64,000 nucleotides of DNA from Sepiola atlantica. Lineage: Eukaryota > Mollusca > Cephalopoda > Sepiida > Sepiolidae. The stretch lies in the NCBI GenBank assembly GCA_963556195.1, contig OY744529.1, positions 58,325,080-58,389,079 of the forward strand, read 5' to 3'. A program made the position numbers and the translations under genes. The notes below the pieces were generated by a model. That model had not been told where the DNA came from and made no database searches. It saw nothing but the letters and a program-made list of their open reading frames with translations. Shown piece by piece: positions 10,421 to 20,152 of the stretch (the first letter of the stretch is position 1; each line of letters opens with the position of its first letter).

Positions 10421-11637
10421 AAGCACAATAAAATTGGTAAAAAGACAAACGTAGGTGGCCAATGGGAACCTGTTTAGCTTTTATGAGTCGTGTTCAACAC
10501 ATATGTAAATTACCTCCTGCCAGAGTTTTATGCATGACAATAAAAGTAGTGTCTGTACAAGAAATATGTAAACAATGTTTACACATTATATTTATTATGT
10601 GATAAAAAGAAAATTTTAAAAATATAATGAATTTCTAAGTAATTTTATTCTTAAGATACAAATAAGAATTTCTAACATTTTTCATGAAAATGTTTTCATT
10701 CAACTTTTTAACTGGGCAGGTGCTAGGAAGTGTTGGACGTAATTAGAAAATTGTTATCGAGAACTCTCTCATCTAGGAACACTGAAGCCTTATGCTTTAC
10801 ACAGTATGCCAGTTTCGGCCAATCGTTGAGGGCATCAGATGCGACCACAAGGATATAATAAAAACTGAAAGCCCATATAAAGTTTTAATGTTTTATAAGA
10901 TAACTGCTAACATACTGTCTGTGCACAAACCTTCAAAAACAGATTGCTATAGTCTTTTTTAGCCTAGAAATCTTTCAAAATCATTTGTTTCTTTTACTAA
11001 TGAGCTACCACTTCTCAACATCTAATCATGCTCTACATTATTATTAAAATGGTGGAGAGTCAAAAAGAATATTTTATTTCTGATGCTGATAACATTTTTT
11101 TTTCTACGAGAAATACAGATGTTATTGTTCTCAAACATATTGTAAAAAGGCACTAGCTGACATAGAGAAAAAAATCAATAAATAAAATATTGATCTTTAA
11201 TTAGAGTTCATAAAATACTTTAGATTTTTTTTCTTAGCACAAATTATATCAATGGTTTTAATTAGAAAGTTACCATAATGAAACGCCAGTATTTGTTGAA
11301 ACCAACAAGATTAGATTCACAAATATTCAGAATATAAAATTCCACAGTTATGCTTTATTTGAAAACTCATTTTTACGTAAATTTAAATTTGATTGCATTG
11401 AGAAAACAAGAATTATTTACTTGGGTCAATCTAAGTTTTTCCTTATTTAATCAAACATATTTTTTTTAAATTTAACTCCAGAATATTCTAAATGATGTGA
11501 ACCAATGACAATTTGAAAGTCTTACTCTTAATTCATTAAATGAATAGCTAAAGCTTCATTATCTCAAGTCTGATTCCAGCAAATGATCAAAATATAAAAT
11601 CTCTGAGTTTAATATGGGAGTCTGAACTAAAGAAGGA
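10421..11637. other. No recognisable gene
   Basis: AT-rich, no coding motif or repeat array recognised. Confidence 0.45.
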
Positions 11638-11680
11638 TATATATATATATGTACTAATTTTTCTGTACCAGAATAAATAA

Positions 11681-11752
<72 letters not shown>
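11638..11752. repeat. (TA)n microsatellite, interrupted
   Basis: A short TA run at 11638-11650, then about 70 bases of pure TA at 11685-11752. Confidence 0.93.
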
Positions 11753-11755
<3 letters not shown>

Positions 11756-13835
11756 ATAAAAAATTGACCCAAACTTTCAACTTTGAAGTTGTTGCTTCTG
11801 GTCTTTGATATTATTTCATAAAAAATGAATTTGTTCAAAAATTCCAAACAGAATTATCTGCATTCTATCTCAACTAAATTTTAATTCAAAAGTGAAGGAT
11901 GCAAAATATATATTTTTTTCTAAGTGAAGAATATGAATATTGGTTAGGAACAAAATATAATATCTCTGAGTTTCTCAGTTTTAATGTTTTACTAAATCCA
12001 AGCTGAATTCGCCTGCAGATGCACAGGTTTAAATAAGAATTTATCAATGCAATTTAATATTGAAAAACATTGACTCATTGAGTGGGTTGTAGCATTATTA
12101 AAGAATCTTCTCATTTTTGAGAAATCTGTATGTGTTTCTGTGTGTGTGCTTATTGGCGAATATAATACTAATGATATTGCCATTACTATTTAAAAAATTA
12201 AACTGGCATACCAAAAAGTAAAACTTTTTTTCTTCAAACTTAAGGGGACAGTTTCTTTTATTTTTAATTTTGACTGCTAGTTTTTTTATTATTACTATTG
12301 AACACTTATGCTTGAAAAAATTGTTTGTTTACTTTTTACGATTTTGTAAATTAATTTGACATTTATATGTCATGATTCACTATTATCATATTAATTTTAT
12401 TGAAATTATTAAAAAAAAAAGCTTTTTAAAAACAAAAACAGCAACCATAATTAAAAACGATAAAATAAAAAAAAATTAAATGGATCTTGATATCATTTTG
12501 AATAAATGTAGATCGCATGATCAGGAGAAAACACTATTGTCAACTCCAGAAAGAGCTGTATACATTTTGTGGATTTCTTTTAGGAAAAAGAAAATAGAAA
12601 AGCATGGATAAGACTGATGACAGCCGTTTGTTTTCAAATTTCATAAGATTTAAATTAAGTATTAAAAAAATAGAGGGGTTCCCTTTTTTTTGGGGGGGGG
12701 GGTCTGTCGGCATGAATTTGCAAAGATATGTTTAAAAGACGATTTCCTAGTTGTTTTTTAATAACCTAAATTCCTCAGATTAAAAAAAAACAAAAACAAA
12801 ATCAAATAATGATCTTATGACCAAGATATCATGCTGGGTCGGTCTCATGGCATTTCTCAGAGAAGAAACTCTTTGAGTAACATTTCCACAGATTGTATTG
12901 AGTTACATGGTATTACCAACAAAAACTGATCATTGACTTGACCTATTGAAAGATGTGAAGGTTTTCCAAAATAAATTAGTATCAAGTGAACATAAACTAC
13001 TCCATATGGAATTTGAATAAGAGTTTATCCCTTTTCTTTTTCATCCTATTAACTCTTTGACTAGTTCATCTCTTCTAAAAAGACAAAAAAATACCTTTAA
13101 TAGCCAGTAAAAATGGTGAGATTTTATATTTTGTCTTTATTATCAACACACAAAAGCCCTGATTTTCTTTTTTTACTTTGTCTTCTTCTAAAAGGTGGCA
13201 ATGCCATTTTGTACGTTTAAAAATAATGAGATCCTCTTCCACCTTCTCTTTCATGTCCACATTATCTTTTGTTAAAAATTTGAAAATAACATTTCTTCAC
13301 TCATTCCTAATGAAGTCTTGTAATAAATATTATCAATTTTATAAAATATCATCACATACAAATTGATTTGATTATATTGTTTTCTCAACCCATCCACATT
13401 TTGTTTTTTATTGAATCCAAACATTGTTTTCATATGCATAATAAAATAAAATTATAAAAATGAAAATTTAATAGCTAGAAAAATGCGATGACGCAATCAT
13501 TCAACTTTCATTTTATAAATTTTATCTTATTTTATTATTTTACTTACTAAGAATTTTCACACAGATCATTATCATTGATTGCTCACTGACAATAATAAGT
13601 GGTGTTCGCCGGGAGTCAGAGAGGCAACAAATCTCTTTAGATTTCCAGCCTCCTATACCTCTTTCACTAACCTTTGTAAATAACTATGCGTTATCACAAC
13701 AGCCGTCCAGCATTGATTTCTCGTTAGTAACGACCGTTGGCCTTCTCTGGAATTTTAGTGATAATAAACTTCGTCAAGAACACAGTACTATCACACCCTT
13801 CCAGCATAGGTCTAATTGGTGCTACTTCTTCTTTT
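11753..13835. other. No recognisable gene; T8G11 tract
   Basis: Two kilobases of AT-rich DNA without supported coding content. It contains a run of eight T followed by eleven G at 12684-12702. Short open frames show no family resemblance. Confidence 0.45.
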
Positions 13836-13837
13836 TT

Positions 13838-13886
13838 TATAATAATAATAATAATTAATATTATTATTATTATTATTATTATTAGA
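13838..13886. repeat. (ATA)n/(TAT)n inverted microsatellite
   Basis: AAT repeats run straight into ATT repeats, so the tract is its own reverse complement and can fold into a hairpin. Confidence 0.85.
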
Positions 13887-13965
13887 GCAACAGCAACTCT
13901 ACAAAAATGTATTGAGCACTATTGGACTTAATGAACAAATACTAATGTGATACATAATTATATTT

Positions 13966-14360
13966 AACTAGCAGATTTACCTAGTATTGCCTGGGTATCA
14001 AATATGTTGAACATTACTAATAAAACTAAGGAAAAGGTATGAATCCCCTTGTCCCCACCAATTTATGTGTTAAATAGTACAACTACAATTCTTCTAACAA
14101 TCTGTTTACAAAAGAAAAACATTGGCTTAGAAAAATGCATTAAAGGACCCTAACAGTTCCTTTTTACTGGCCTCATCATGAGCACAGAGTTAGACACAAG
14201 GTGGGTTTTTAATGTGGGGAAAATCCAGCTCTGCAAAAAGGGGCACTTAGGTTGTGAACAAAAGACAGAATAGATAAAAAACAAACTTTTAATCATTCAA
14301 AACAGGTCTAAAACATCATCAAGAATCTGCTGATTCCAAATATACACTTGGTTTGGCACA
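13966..14360. repeat. Repeat end plus SINE-like fragment
   Basis: It starts with CTAGCAGATTTACCTAGTAT then TGCCTGGGTATCAAAT, the plus-strand version of the terminus at 10255-10420. From 14172 a GAGTTAGACACAAGGTGGGT block resembles the conserved TTAGGCACAAGGCC block of the U2-linked elements at 17871, 19230 and 42235, followed by a GGGGAAAATCCAGCTC stretch shared with 42270. A very degenerate U2-like stretch may lie near 14338. Confidence 0.4.
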
Positions 14361-15019
14361 GTGATAAACCATTGACAGCTCATTCCTGTATAGACACATT
14401 ATGTGTGTGTGTGTTTTTTGGGGGGCTTACACTGACAATGCCAACATTTCATCCTCTCAGTTTCTTCTTAGCCAAAAACAAATGTCAAGCTAAATGCACA
14501 TCTAATCCATGGAAAATTACATGAAATAGACATGTGATTCAATTTTTCAATACACAACAATAACACACAGAAATACATGTTCAATTTTATATATGAAATT
14601 GGTTTGGATTTTCATATGAATTTTGTTAAATAACAATCTCTAACAATTACTTCACTTGAAATCTTTTTTAATTAGCAATTCGATATTCGATGTGTATTTC
14701 TCAAGTAATTTCATTAAAAATTCATTAACATAAGGTGATGTTTTAATAGTGTTTGAAAATATAGATGTTAAAGAACAAATAAAAATGCAGATAAAAACAA
14801 AAATAACAAAACAGAAAATTATATTATTTTTAATTTTACAAAATGACATTGGCATTTTAGAAGAAGCCAGAAGAGAAAAGGGAAGAGGGAACTCTTGTGA
14901 ATTGATAATAAAGACAAAAGATAAACAAGAACATAAGTCAGTCATGAGACTGCATACCTCTCTCCGATAATATATGAATGAGTCAAAGTCTTATCTGAGC
15001 CTTTCCATATTGTATAAAG
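14361..15019. other. No recognisable gene
   Basis: AT-rich. Two overlapping open frames (14652-14945 minus, 14749-14970 plus) are mutually antisense, have no recognisable domain and look like chance. Confidence 0.4.
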
Positions 15020-15443
15020 TATTTCCAAAGTAATGCCATGGAAACGTGTATAACTCAAAAACTATTTATCTGATCAAGCTGCAATTTTGCATAGTGGTTA
15101 CTGTTATCAAAGAGCATCAAATCCATACAACAAATTTGGAAAAATCGATAGTTGAAATTTCACTGAAAGATCAAAGTCATATAAGATGTGGGACTTCATT
15201 TGCCACAATATGGGCCAAGTAGCAAGTATCTCTGATGAAGATAATCGAAGTTATCGTCAAAAGTGTGACTTTCACTTTTACTGTTATTTTAACTTTCAAC
15301 TAGATATCCAAAAATTAAATCAGCTCTAAGTTAGACCATGACCGATATTTGACCAAGTTTGGTGACAATTGGTCAAGCGATGTGGATGCTAGGCTGTACA
15401 CAAACAAACAAAAACATAACCTCCTTGGCGGAGGTAAATATGG
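15020..15443 (+). repeat. Interspersed repeat with CTCCTTGGCGGAGG hairpin end
   Basis: The stretch ends in ATAACCTCCTTGGCGGAGGT, a short hairpin seen at the end of dispersed repeats in many marine animals. It is preceded by a CCAAGTTTGGTGACAATTGG block typical of retroelement tails. No coding sequence. Confidence 0.42.
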
Positions 15444-16240
15444 CACTCCAGAATAATCTTCATTGTAACAGAACTGTTAACTGCGAAGCACAAAAAGATC
15501 AACTTTTATTCAAATCCAATATGGCAATCCAGATTAATCTTCATTCATCTATTCGCAATTTTGCCGCCAAAAAATATACATTAACAGAGATTAATATCTC
15601 AAAAGTGCAACCATTTAATCATACATGCCTATTTTCTTTTCAAATCCTTACTACAATTTCAGGGAAAGACTTGTTGACCACCCAGAAAGATGAGCGACAA
15701 AGCGGAAAGCTGTTTGACTTGTGGGAAAGAGCCATGGCAAAACAGAAAGATGCTTGACAAGTTTTGCTTTTGTTTTTTTTATTTTTTTTATTTTTAAAGT
15801 AGTTGAATTCTTTTCCTGGCTTACTTTACTTAACAGCGGCGGTCGATGGACCATAAGACCTGTAGCAGATACTCCCAGGACACAAATCACTGTAGGGATC
15901 ACGCTCCTTTTGAGGGGGTGGACCAGGAAGAAATTTTGCTTGATAGCATTTATGGGCAGATGACACAAGTGCTACATAACCACATTCTAACCGAAGGGCC
16001 CTGCCACTTCAGAAAAGCAGATGAGGAATGGGGGCTGAAACTGCATAGTGGTTTCTCTTGATGATGGTGTAGTGCTGAATCCGATAGCACAAAAAAATCA
16101 AGTGTAATTCCAATCCAATATGGCACTCCAGAAAAATTTTCATTCACTTATTCTTGAATTTTATTGCGAAAAAATATCAATTAACAATGATCAACAGTTC
16201 AAATATGGAAACATTTAATCATACATGTGTATTTTTTTAC
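15441..16240. repeat. Direct repeat pair flanking ~440 bp
   Basis: About 150 bp at 15486-15640 recurs at 16084-16240 in the same orientation. Shared pieces include CCAATATGGCAMTCCAGA, then ATTTAATCATACATG. Between them lies a moderately GC-richer segment (15830-16060) with two overlapping open frames and no recognised domain. This could be a pair of short LTRs or a segmental duplication. Confidence 0.5.
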
Positions 16241-16862
16241 AGTTATTGGCTTACTTCTCAGATTTAGTCAATATTTTTTTTTTTTTTTTTAGTTTTTTTA
16301 TTTCACCTTGAAATATATACTGACAATCTACAGAAATTATTAGCACCTATTTATCAAAGACATCTTTAAATAGGTAAAGAAGATTAGTTTTCACTAATAA
16401 TAATTTGTACTGAAGGCAGAATCATTTTTTTGCCATGAACAAAAAAAATGTTCACTCTCAAAGTCTGTAATATAAAGTAATCAGGAAGATAGTCATTAGT
16501 GCCAACACCATTTTTTACCATTGTGTTAATTAAAAGTATGTTCGAGTTAAAAAAAAAGAAAAGATTAATAAAACCCAGAGGTGTGATCAAACAGTAATTA
16601 GATTCTAGTCCCTACCCAGTTTAACAACCTAAATTGAAGATAAACAGGTCAATGTCAACTATTGAATTCAAGTTTGCCTCTCATATTTCATCTTCACCTA
16701 AATAATCTTAATCTAAGAATTATTATCAGGATGTTTAAACCTATCATAAAATCGGTCTCATCGTTTTTTACATGAAAAACAGTTTAGCCAAAAAGAATAT
16801 TAATAGAGCGCTCTCAATACTTTCCAAACATAGACAACATTTTTCTTCTTTTTGTCGAAACT
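16241..16862. other. No recognisable gene
   Basis: AT-rich, nothing supported. Confidence 0.4.
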
Positions 16863-17095
16863 GTTGTGATGGGATACCTGACTCAGCTCAAGGCTGATCA
16901 GTGTACTAGTCTGCAGTATATATATACTAAAAACAGTAGTACGTATGGTGGACTGTATTCGACGGTATTCGAGTGTATTAGGTTAATCCTATTGGATTAC
17001 CGGTAGTGCTATTGTTTTGTACAAGATATACGTTGTAATAAAACATCCTCTTTTAAAGACCTTACACTCTGGTTATTTTTGTTATTTTAAGTTCT
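16863..17095 (+). mobile_element. Possible solo LTR
   Basis: It begins TGTTGTGATGGGATACC, has a TATATATACT box near 16917, a downstream AATAAAAC polyadenylation-like signal near 17037, and ends near CTAACCA. That order (TG start, TATA, poly(A) signal, CA end) fits a short LTR of about 230 bp. No matching second LTR or internal region was found and a target duplication was not obvious. Confidence 0.35.
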
Positions 17096-17340
17096 AACCA
17101 AGTTATATCAGAAACTAAAAGTGAAGAGTTTGAATGCAAAACAGAATAAATCCAATTTCTTTAAATTAAGGATATCAAATCTTTAATTTGACTAAAAGCT
17201 TATTTGAATTGAAAGAGTATACACACATATATAGTGCTTGTATAGTTGTTGTTTCCTATATCTTAATCAAGTGTTTATAAGATAGTGTTCAATAACAGAT
17301 AAAGCTATATTATAGTATAAATCTGTTTATTTATACAAAC
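17096..17340. other. No recognisable gene
   Basis: AT-rich spacer before the first hammerhead-like motif. Confidence 0.4.
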
Positions 17341-17346
17341 TTTATT

Positions 17347-17408
17347 GGCTACATATGTGCATACATGTTTCAGCTGTGACTTTATTCCAAGTTCAGCATC
17401 TTCAAGCC
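17347..17408 (-). ncRNA. Hammerhead ribozyme-like motif B (17 kb pair, minus)
   Basis: Read on the minus strand this 62-nt motif has all parts of a type I hammerhead. Stem I is GGC (17408-17406) pairing with GCC (17349-17347). The core is TTGAAGA, one base away from CTGANGA (C3 is U). Stem II is GCTG/CAGC plus ACTT/AAGT. The GAAAC core is at 17371-17367, and a 5-bp stem III is followed by GTA as the predicted cleavage triplet. Hammerheads cut their own RNA; in animals they are known from Penelope-like element terminal repeats and retrozymes. The C3 change is expected to inactivate this copy. Confidence 0.6.
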
Positions 17409-17678
17409 GTGTTAAGCATTAAGGTTTTGGATATCTAGCAAAAAGATAAGATTCTATTACAGAATTATATGTGTGTGTGTGTTGGTGTGAGTTTATGAAT
17501 ATGTATGTGTACACACGTGTAAGAATGTGTATGTGTGTAGACATGAAGTTGTGTATGTATATATAGTTACATAACTCTGTGAGTATATATGCTCCCATTC
17601 ACCTCTAACTCCTCTCTCCCCTCCAACCAAAACTATCTGCGAAAATGTAATCATTCATTTTTTTCGTACATTTAATAC

Positions 17679-17740
17679 GGCCTGAAGATGCTGGACTTGA
17701 AATAAAGTCGCAGCTGAAACATGTCTGCACATATGTAGCC
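17679..17740 (+). ncRNA. Hammerhead ribozyme-like motif A (17 kb pair, plus)
   Basis: Order of parts: stem I 5' strand GGC (17679-17681), CTGAAGA core (17682-17688), and a stem II of nine pairs with one bulged G (17690-17714, loop GAAATA). Then GAAA with C15.2 (17716-17720), stem III of five pairs closed by a six-base loop, GTA triplet (17735-17737) and stem I 3' strand GCC (17738-17740). All three stem I pairs are Watson-Crick. It faces motif B in inverted orientation, 270 nt away, as one arm of a larger inverted repeat. Likely origin is the terminal repeat of a Penelope-like element; activity is untested. Confidence 0.65.
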
Positions 17741-17772
17741 AATAATATTTCTATATATAAAAAAACCACACT

Positions 17773-17775
<3 letters not shown>

Positions 17776-17846
<71 letters not shown>
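17776..17846. repeat. (GT)n microsatellite
   Basis: About 35 GT units in a row, immediately upstream of the 328-bp array. Confidence 0.96.
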
Positions 17847-17870
17847 ACAGCGTGTGGCCTGTTGGGTTTT

Positions 17871-18856
17871 ATTTACTCCTCCCCAGGAGTTAGGCACAAG
17901 GCCAGTTTTATCTTACTCCCACAAGTAAGATGTGACCCAAGATCGGGTCGAGAAAGTGGGGTTTGAAAAGCCAGCGCTCGAGAGGTGAGCACTCTGACCA
18001 TTTAAAAATTGCCTGGGCAGTCCCGTCGGCATTCCCCGGTAGGGGCGCCTCAGACAGTAAGCAATAAACTTACTCCTCCCCAAAGAGGGGAGGCGAAGCC
18101 TGGGAGGGTGGACCTCCTAGAACTGCACAGGACAGACTCATAGACCGGCGTAAATCAAGCCCCGAAGGCCAAGACAATACCAGTCTATGGGGTGCAGGGT
18201 ATTTACTCCACCTCAGGAGTTAGGCACAAGGCCAGTTTTATCCTACTCCCACAAGTAGGATGTGACCACAGATTGGGTCGAGAAAGTGGGGTTAAAAGCC
18301 AGCGCTCGAGAGGTGAGCACTCTGGCCATTTAAAAATTGCCTGGGCAGCCCCGTCGGCATTCCCCGGTAGGGGCGCCTCAGACAGTAAGCAATAAACTTA
18401 CTCCTCCCCAAAGAGGGGAGGCGAAGCCTGGGAGGGTGGACCTCCTAGAACTGCACAGGACAGACCCATAGACCGGCGTAAATCAAGCCCCGGAGGCCAA
18501 GACAATACCAGTCTATGGGGTGCAGGGTATTTACTCCACCTCAGGAGTTAGGCACAAGGCCAGTTTTATCCTACTCCCACAAGTAAGATGTGACCACAGA
18601 TTGGGTCGAGAAAGTGGGGTTAAAAGCCAGCGCTCGAGAGGTGAGCACTCTGGCCATTTAAAAATTGCCTGGGCAGCCCCGTCGGCATTCCCCGGTAGGG
18701 GCGCCTCAGACAGTAAGCAATAAACTTACTCCTCCCCAAAGAGGGGAGGCAAAGCCTGGGAGGGTGGACCTCCTAGAACTGCACAGGACAATCCCATAGA
18801 CCGGCGTAAATCAAGCCCCGGAGGCCAAGACAATACCAGTCTATGGGGTGCAGTAT
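17871..18856 (+). repeat. Three tandem ~328-bp units
   Basis: Near-identical units start at 17871, 18201 and 18529 (330 and 328 bp apart). Each is GC-richer than its surroundings and rich in short inverted repeats: an ACTCC/GGAGT hairpin, an eight-pair hairpin around TCCTACTCCCACAAGTAGGA, a CCTCCCC/GGGGAGG hairpin, and CCCATAGAC pairing with GTCTATGGG about 45 bases on. Each includes TTAGGCACAAGGCC and GTCGGCATTCCCCGGTAGGG. The third unit runs into an antisense U2-like segment at 18863. The 61-67-codon open frames inside it are shared by the units but show no known domain. A diverged single unit is on the minus strand at 24440-24800. Confidence 0.92.
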
Positions 18857-18862
18857 CCATCG

Positions 18863-18890
18863 GAACAGATACTACACTTTGATCTTAGCC
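18863..18890 (-). ncRNA. U2 snRNA 5'-region fragment (antisense)
   Basis: The minus strand matches 28 bases of invertebrate U2 snRNA without a gap, from GGCTAAGATC through AAAGTGTAGTATCTGTTC, which includes the branch-point-pairing GTAGTA. The flanking bases are not U2, so it is a fragment rather than a gene. It is joined directly to the last 328-bp unit. Confidence 0.8.
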
Positions 18891-19165
18891 ACCCTCAAAC
18901 AAATTTCGATATTGCTCATTAGCATATTTATTTCGTTTTTAGTTTCTAATAAATTAATATTCTGTAATATACATATTTAATTTGTATTGCCAAATGTTCT
19001 ATATACGCAATCGTTTTATCGATAGTACTATTATTATAATCATTAATAAAATTATATAAAAAGATTTTATAAAAAATAGTGGTTTAAACATTTTTGTGGA
19101 ATTTCATGTTCAAGGGAGATAATTTACTTCCGGCATTAGTAAAAGGTCAAATGTCACTGAGATGT
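18891..19165. other. No recognisable gene
   Basis: AT-rich spacer between U2-like fragments. Confidence 0.4.
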
Positions 19166-19167
19166 GG

Positions 19168-19445
19168 ATAACAGATATTACACTTTGAATTGTTTATTTG
19201 CACAAAATATAAAATATTACATTCGGAACAAATTAGGCACAAGGCCATCAAAAGTGTTGGGAAAATGGTTGTTGCTGGTCATCCTTAGTCTAAAATGATA
19301 AAAATGTTTATCCTACTCTTAACTAGAATCATCTCAGTTATCAAAATTCCACATTTACACTAGATATCCACAATTTGTTTGAAAATGTTTATTTTTTATA
19401 AATATGGTGATACTACACTTTGATCTTAGCCGAAAGACCAAGGAA
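19168..19445 (-). mobile_element. U2-linked SINE-like element
   Basis: On the minus strand it starts with TTGGTCTTTCGGCTAAGATC then AAAGTGTAGTATC (19442-19409), closely following bases about 10-42 of U2 snRNA. After about 170 AT-rich bases it reaches GGCCTTGTGCCTAATTTG (19249-19230), the block also found in the 328-bp units. Beyond that lies another U2-like stretch, CAAAGTGTAATATCTGTTAT (about 19188-19168). The repeated pairing of a U2-like head with this block suggests a retroposed family; no autonomous partner was identified. Confidence 0.5.
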
Positions 19446-19499
19446 AACCAGAAAAGTAATGTTCTTGTGACTAGGCATTTTTCAATGAACAAAAAAAAA

Positions 19500-19700
19500 A
19501 CACGATTTAATCGGAATATCTTTTAATGGAGGTTGGTAGCGTCGGTTCTGTTGTCATAAGGCAGTCCTCCCATGAAATTACCTCCTCCGTAAGAGCTCAA
19601 CATTTTTTCCTAAAAATTATAAATATACATATTCAGAAATGAAAAGGATTACCTGACTTTTCAGATTCTTTTTGAAACTTACCTAAAAAGTAAAAAAAGA
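19500..19700 (-). other. Short minus-strand open segment, exon-like or LTR end
   Basis: On the minus strand an AG (after a T-rich tract) precedes ATGTTGAGCTCTTACGG, which opens 26 codons starting MLSSYGGGNFMGG before a stop. A possible donor (TCAGGTAATC) and acceptor lie just upstream. This could be a first coding exon. I favour the 3' end of the Gypsy LTR, because it lies immediately downstream of an integrase remnant on the same strand. Confidence 0.3.
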
Positions 19701-19959
19701 AAAGATATTAGTTATATAAAAAAGAAAAGATATTAGTTATATAAACGATAAAGAAATAAACAAAAAAAAGATAAGAGAGGAAAAATGAAGAGTAAAATGG
19801 AAAACTAATGCAACAAAAGGATTTTTGTTTTTCAATTTAAAAGTTTAAAAAAAGAATATGAAGAAAGAATATAGTTTCACATTAAAGGGTAGTGGAGTGG
19901 CCAAATGGATACAAATATGCAGATTATTGAATTTAGTAGTATGACCAGTAGAGCAACAA

Positions 19960-20110
19960 ACAAATCAACTGAAACGAACACTAAAAGCCGGTTTATATAG
20001 AGGCTGGAATGTTCCATTATGCTCAGATGGGCAGATCCATTCCCTGTTCTGATTGGCTGCTAGTTCATGAGTAGGAAACTTCTTGCTTGAATTAAGCAAT
20101 ATTTGCATAT
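19960..20110 (-). promoter_or_regulatory. Pol II promoter-like region, probably LTR U3
   Basis: Reading the minus strand downstream: an octamer ATGCAAAT (20108-20101), a CCAAT box in AGCCAATCAG (20059-20050), a heat-shock-element-like GGAACATTCC (20015-20006), and TATATAAA (19999-19992). An initiator-like TCAGTTG follows at 19971-19965. Spacing of TATA to initiator is about 25-30 bases, as expected. It follows directly after the Gypsy integrase C-terminus (20153), so the simplest reading is the 3' LTR promoter; a host promoter is the alternative. Confidence 0.55.
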
Positions 20111-20152
20111 CAAATATTGGAGCATTTTATGCTGGTAAGTGTCAATTTGATT

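Noticed and set aside
15651..15968. 105-codon minus frame and overlapping plus frames
   Set aside because: Three frames overlap on both strands, none with a known motif; none could be preferred.
18863..18890. Complete U2 snRNA gene
   Set aside because: Only a short 5'-region segment matches; the rest of U2 is absent on either side.
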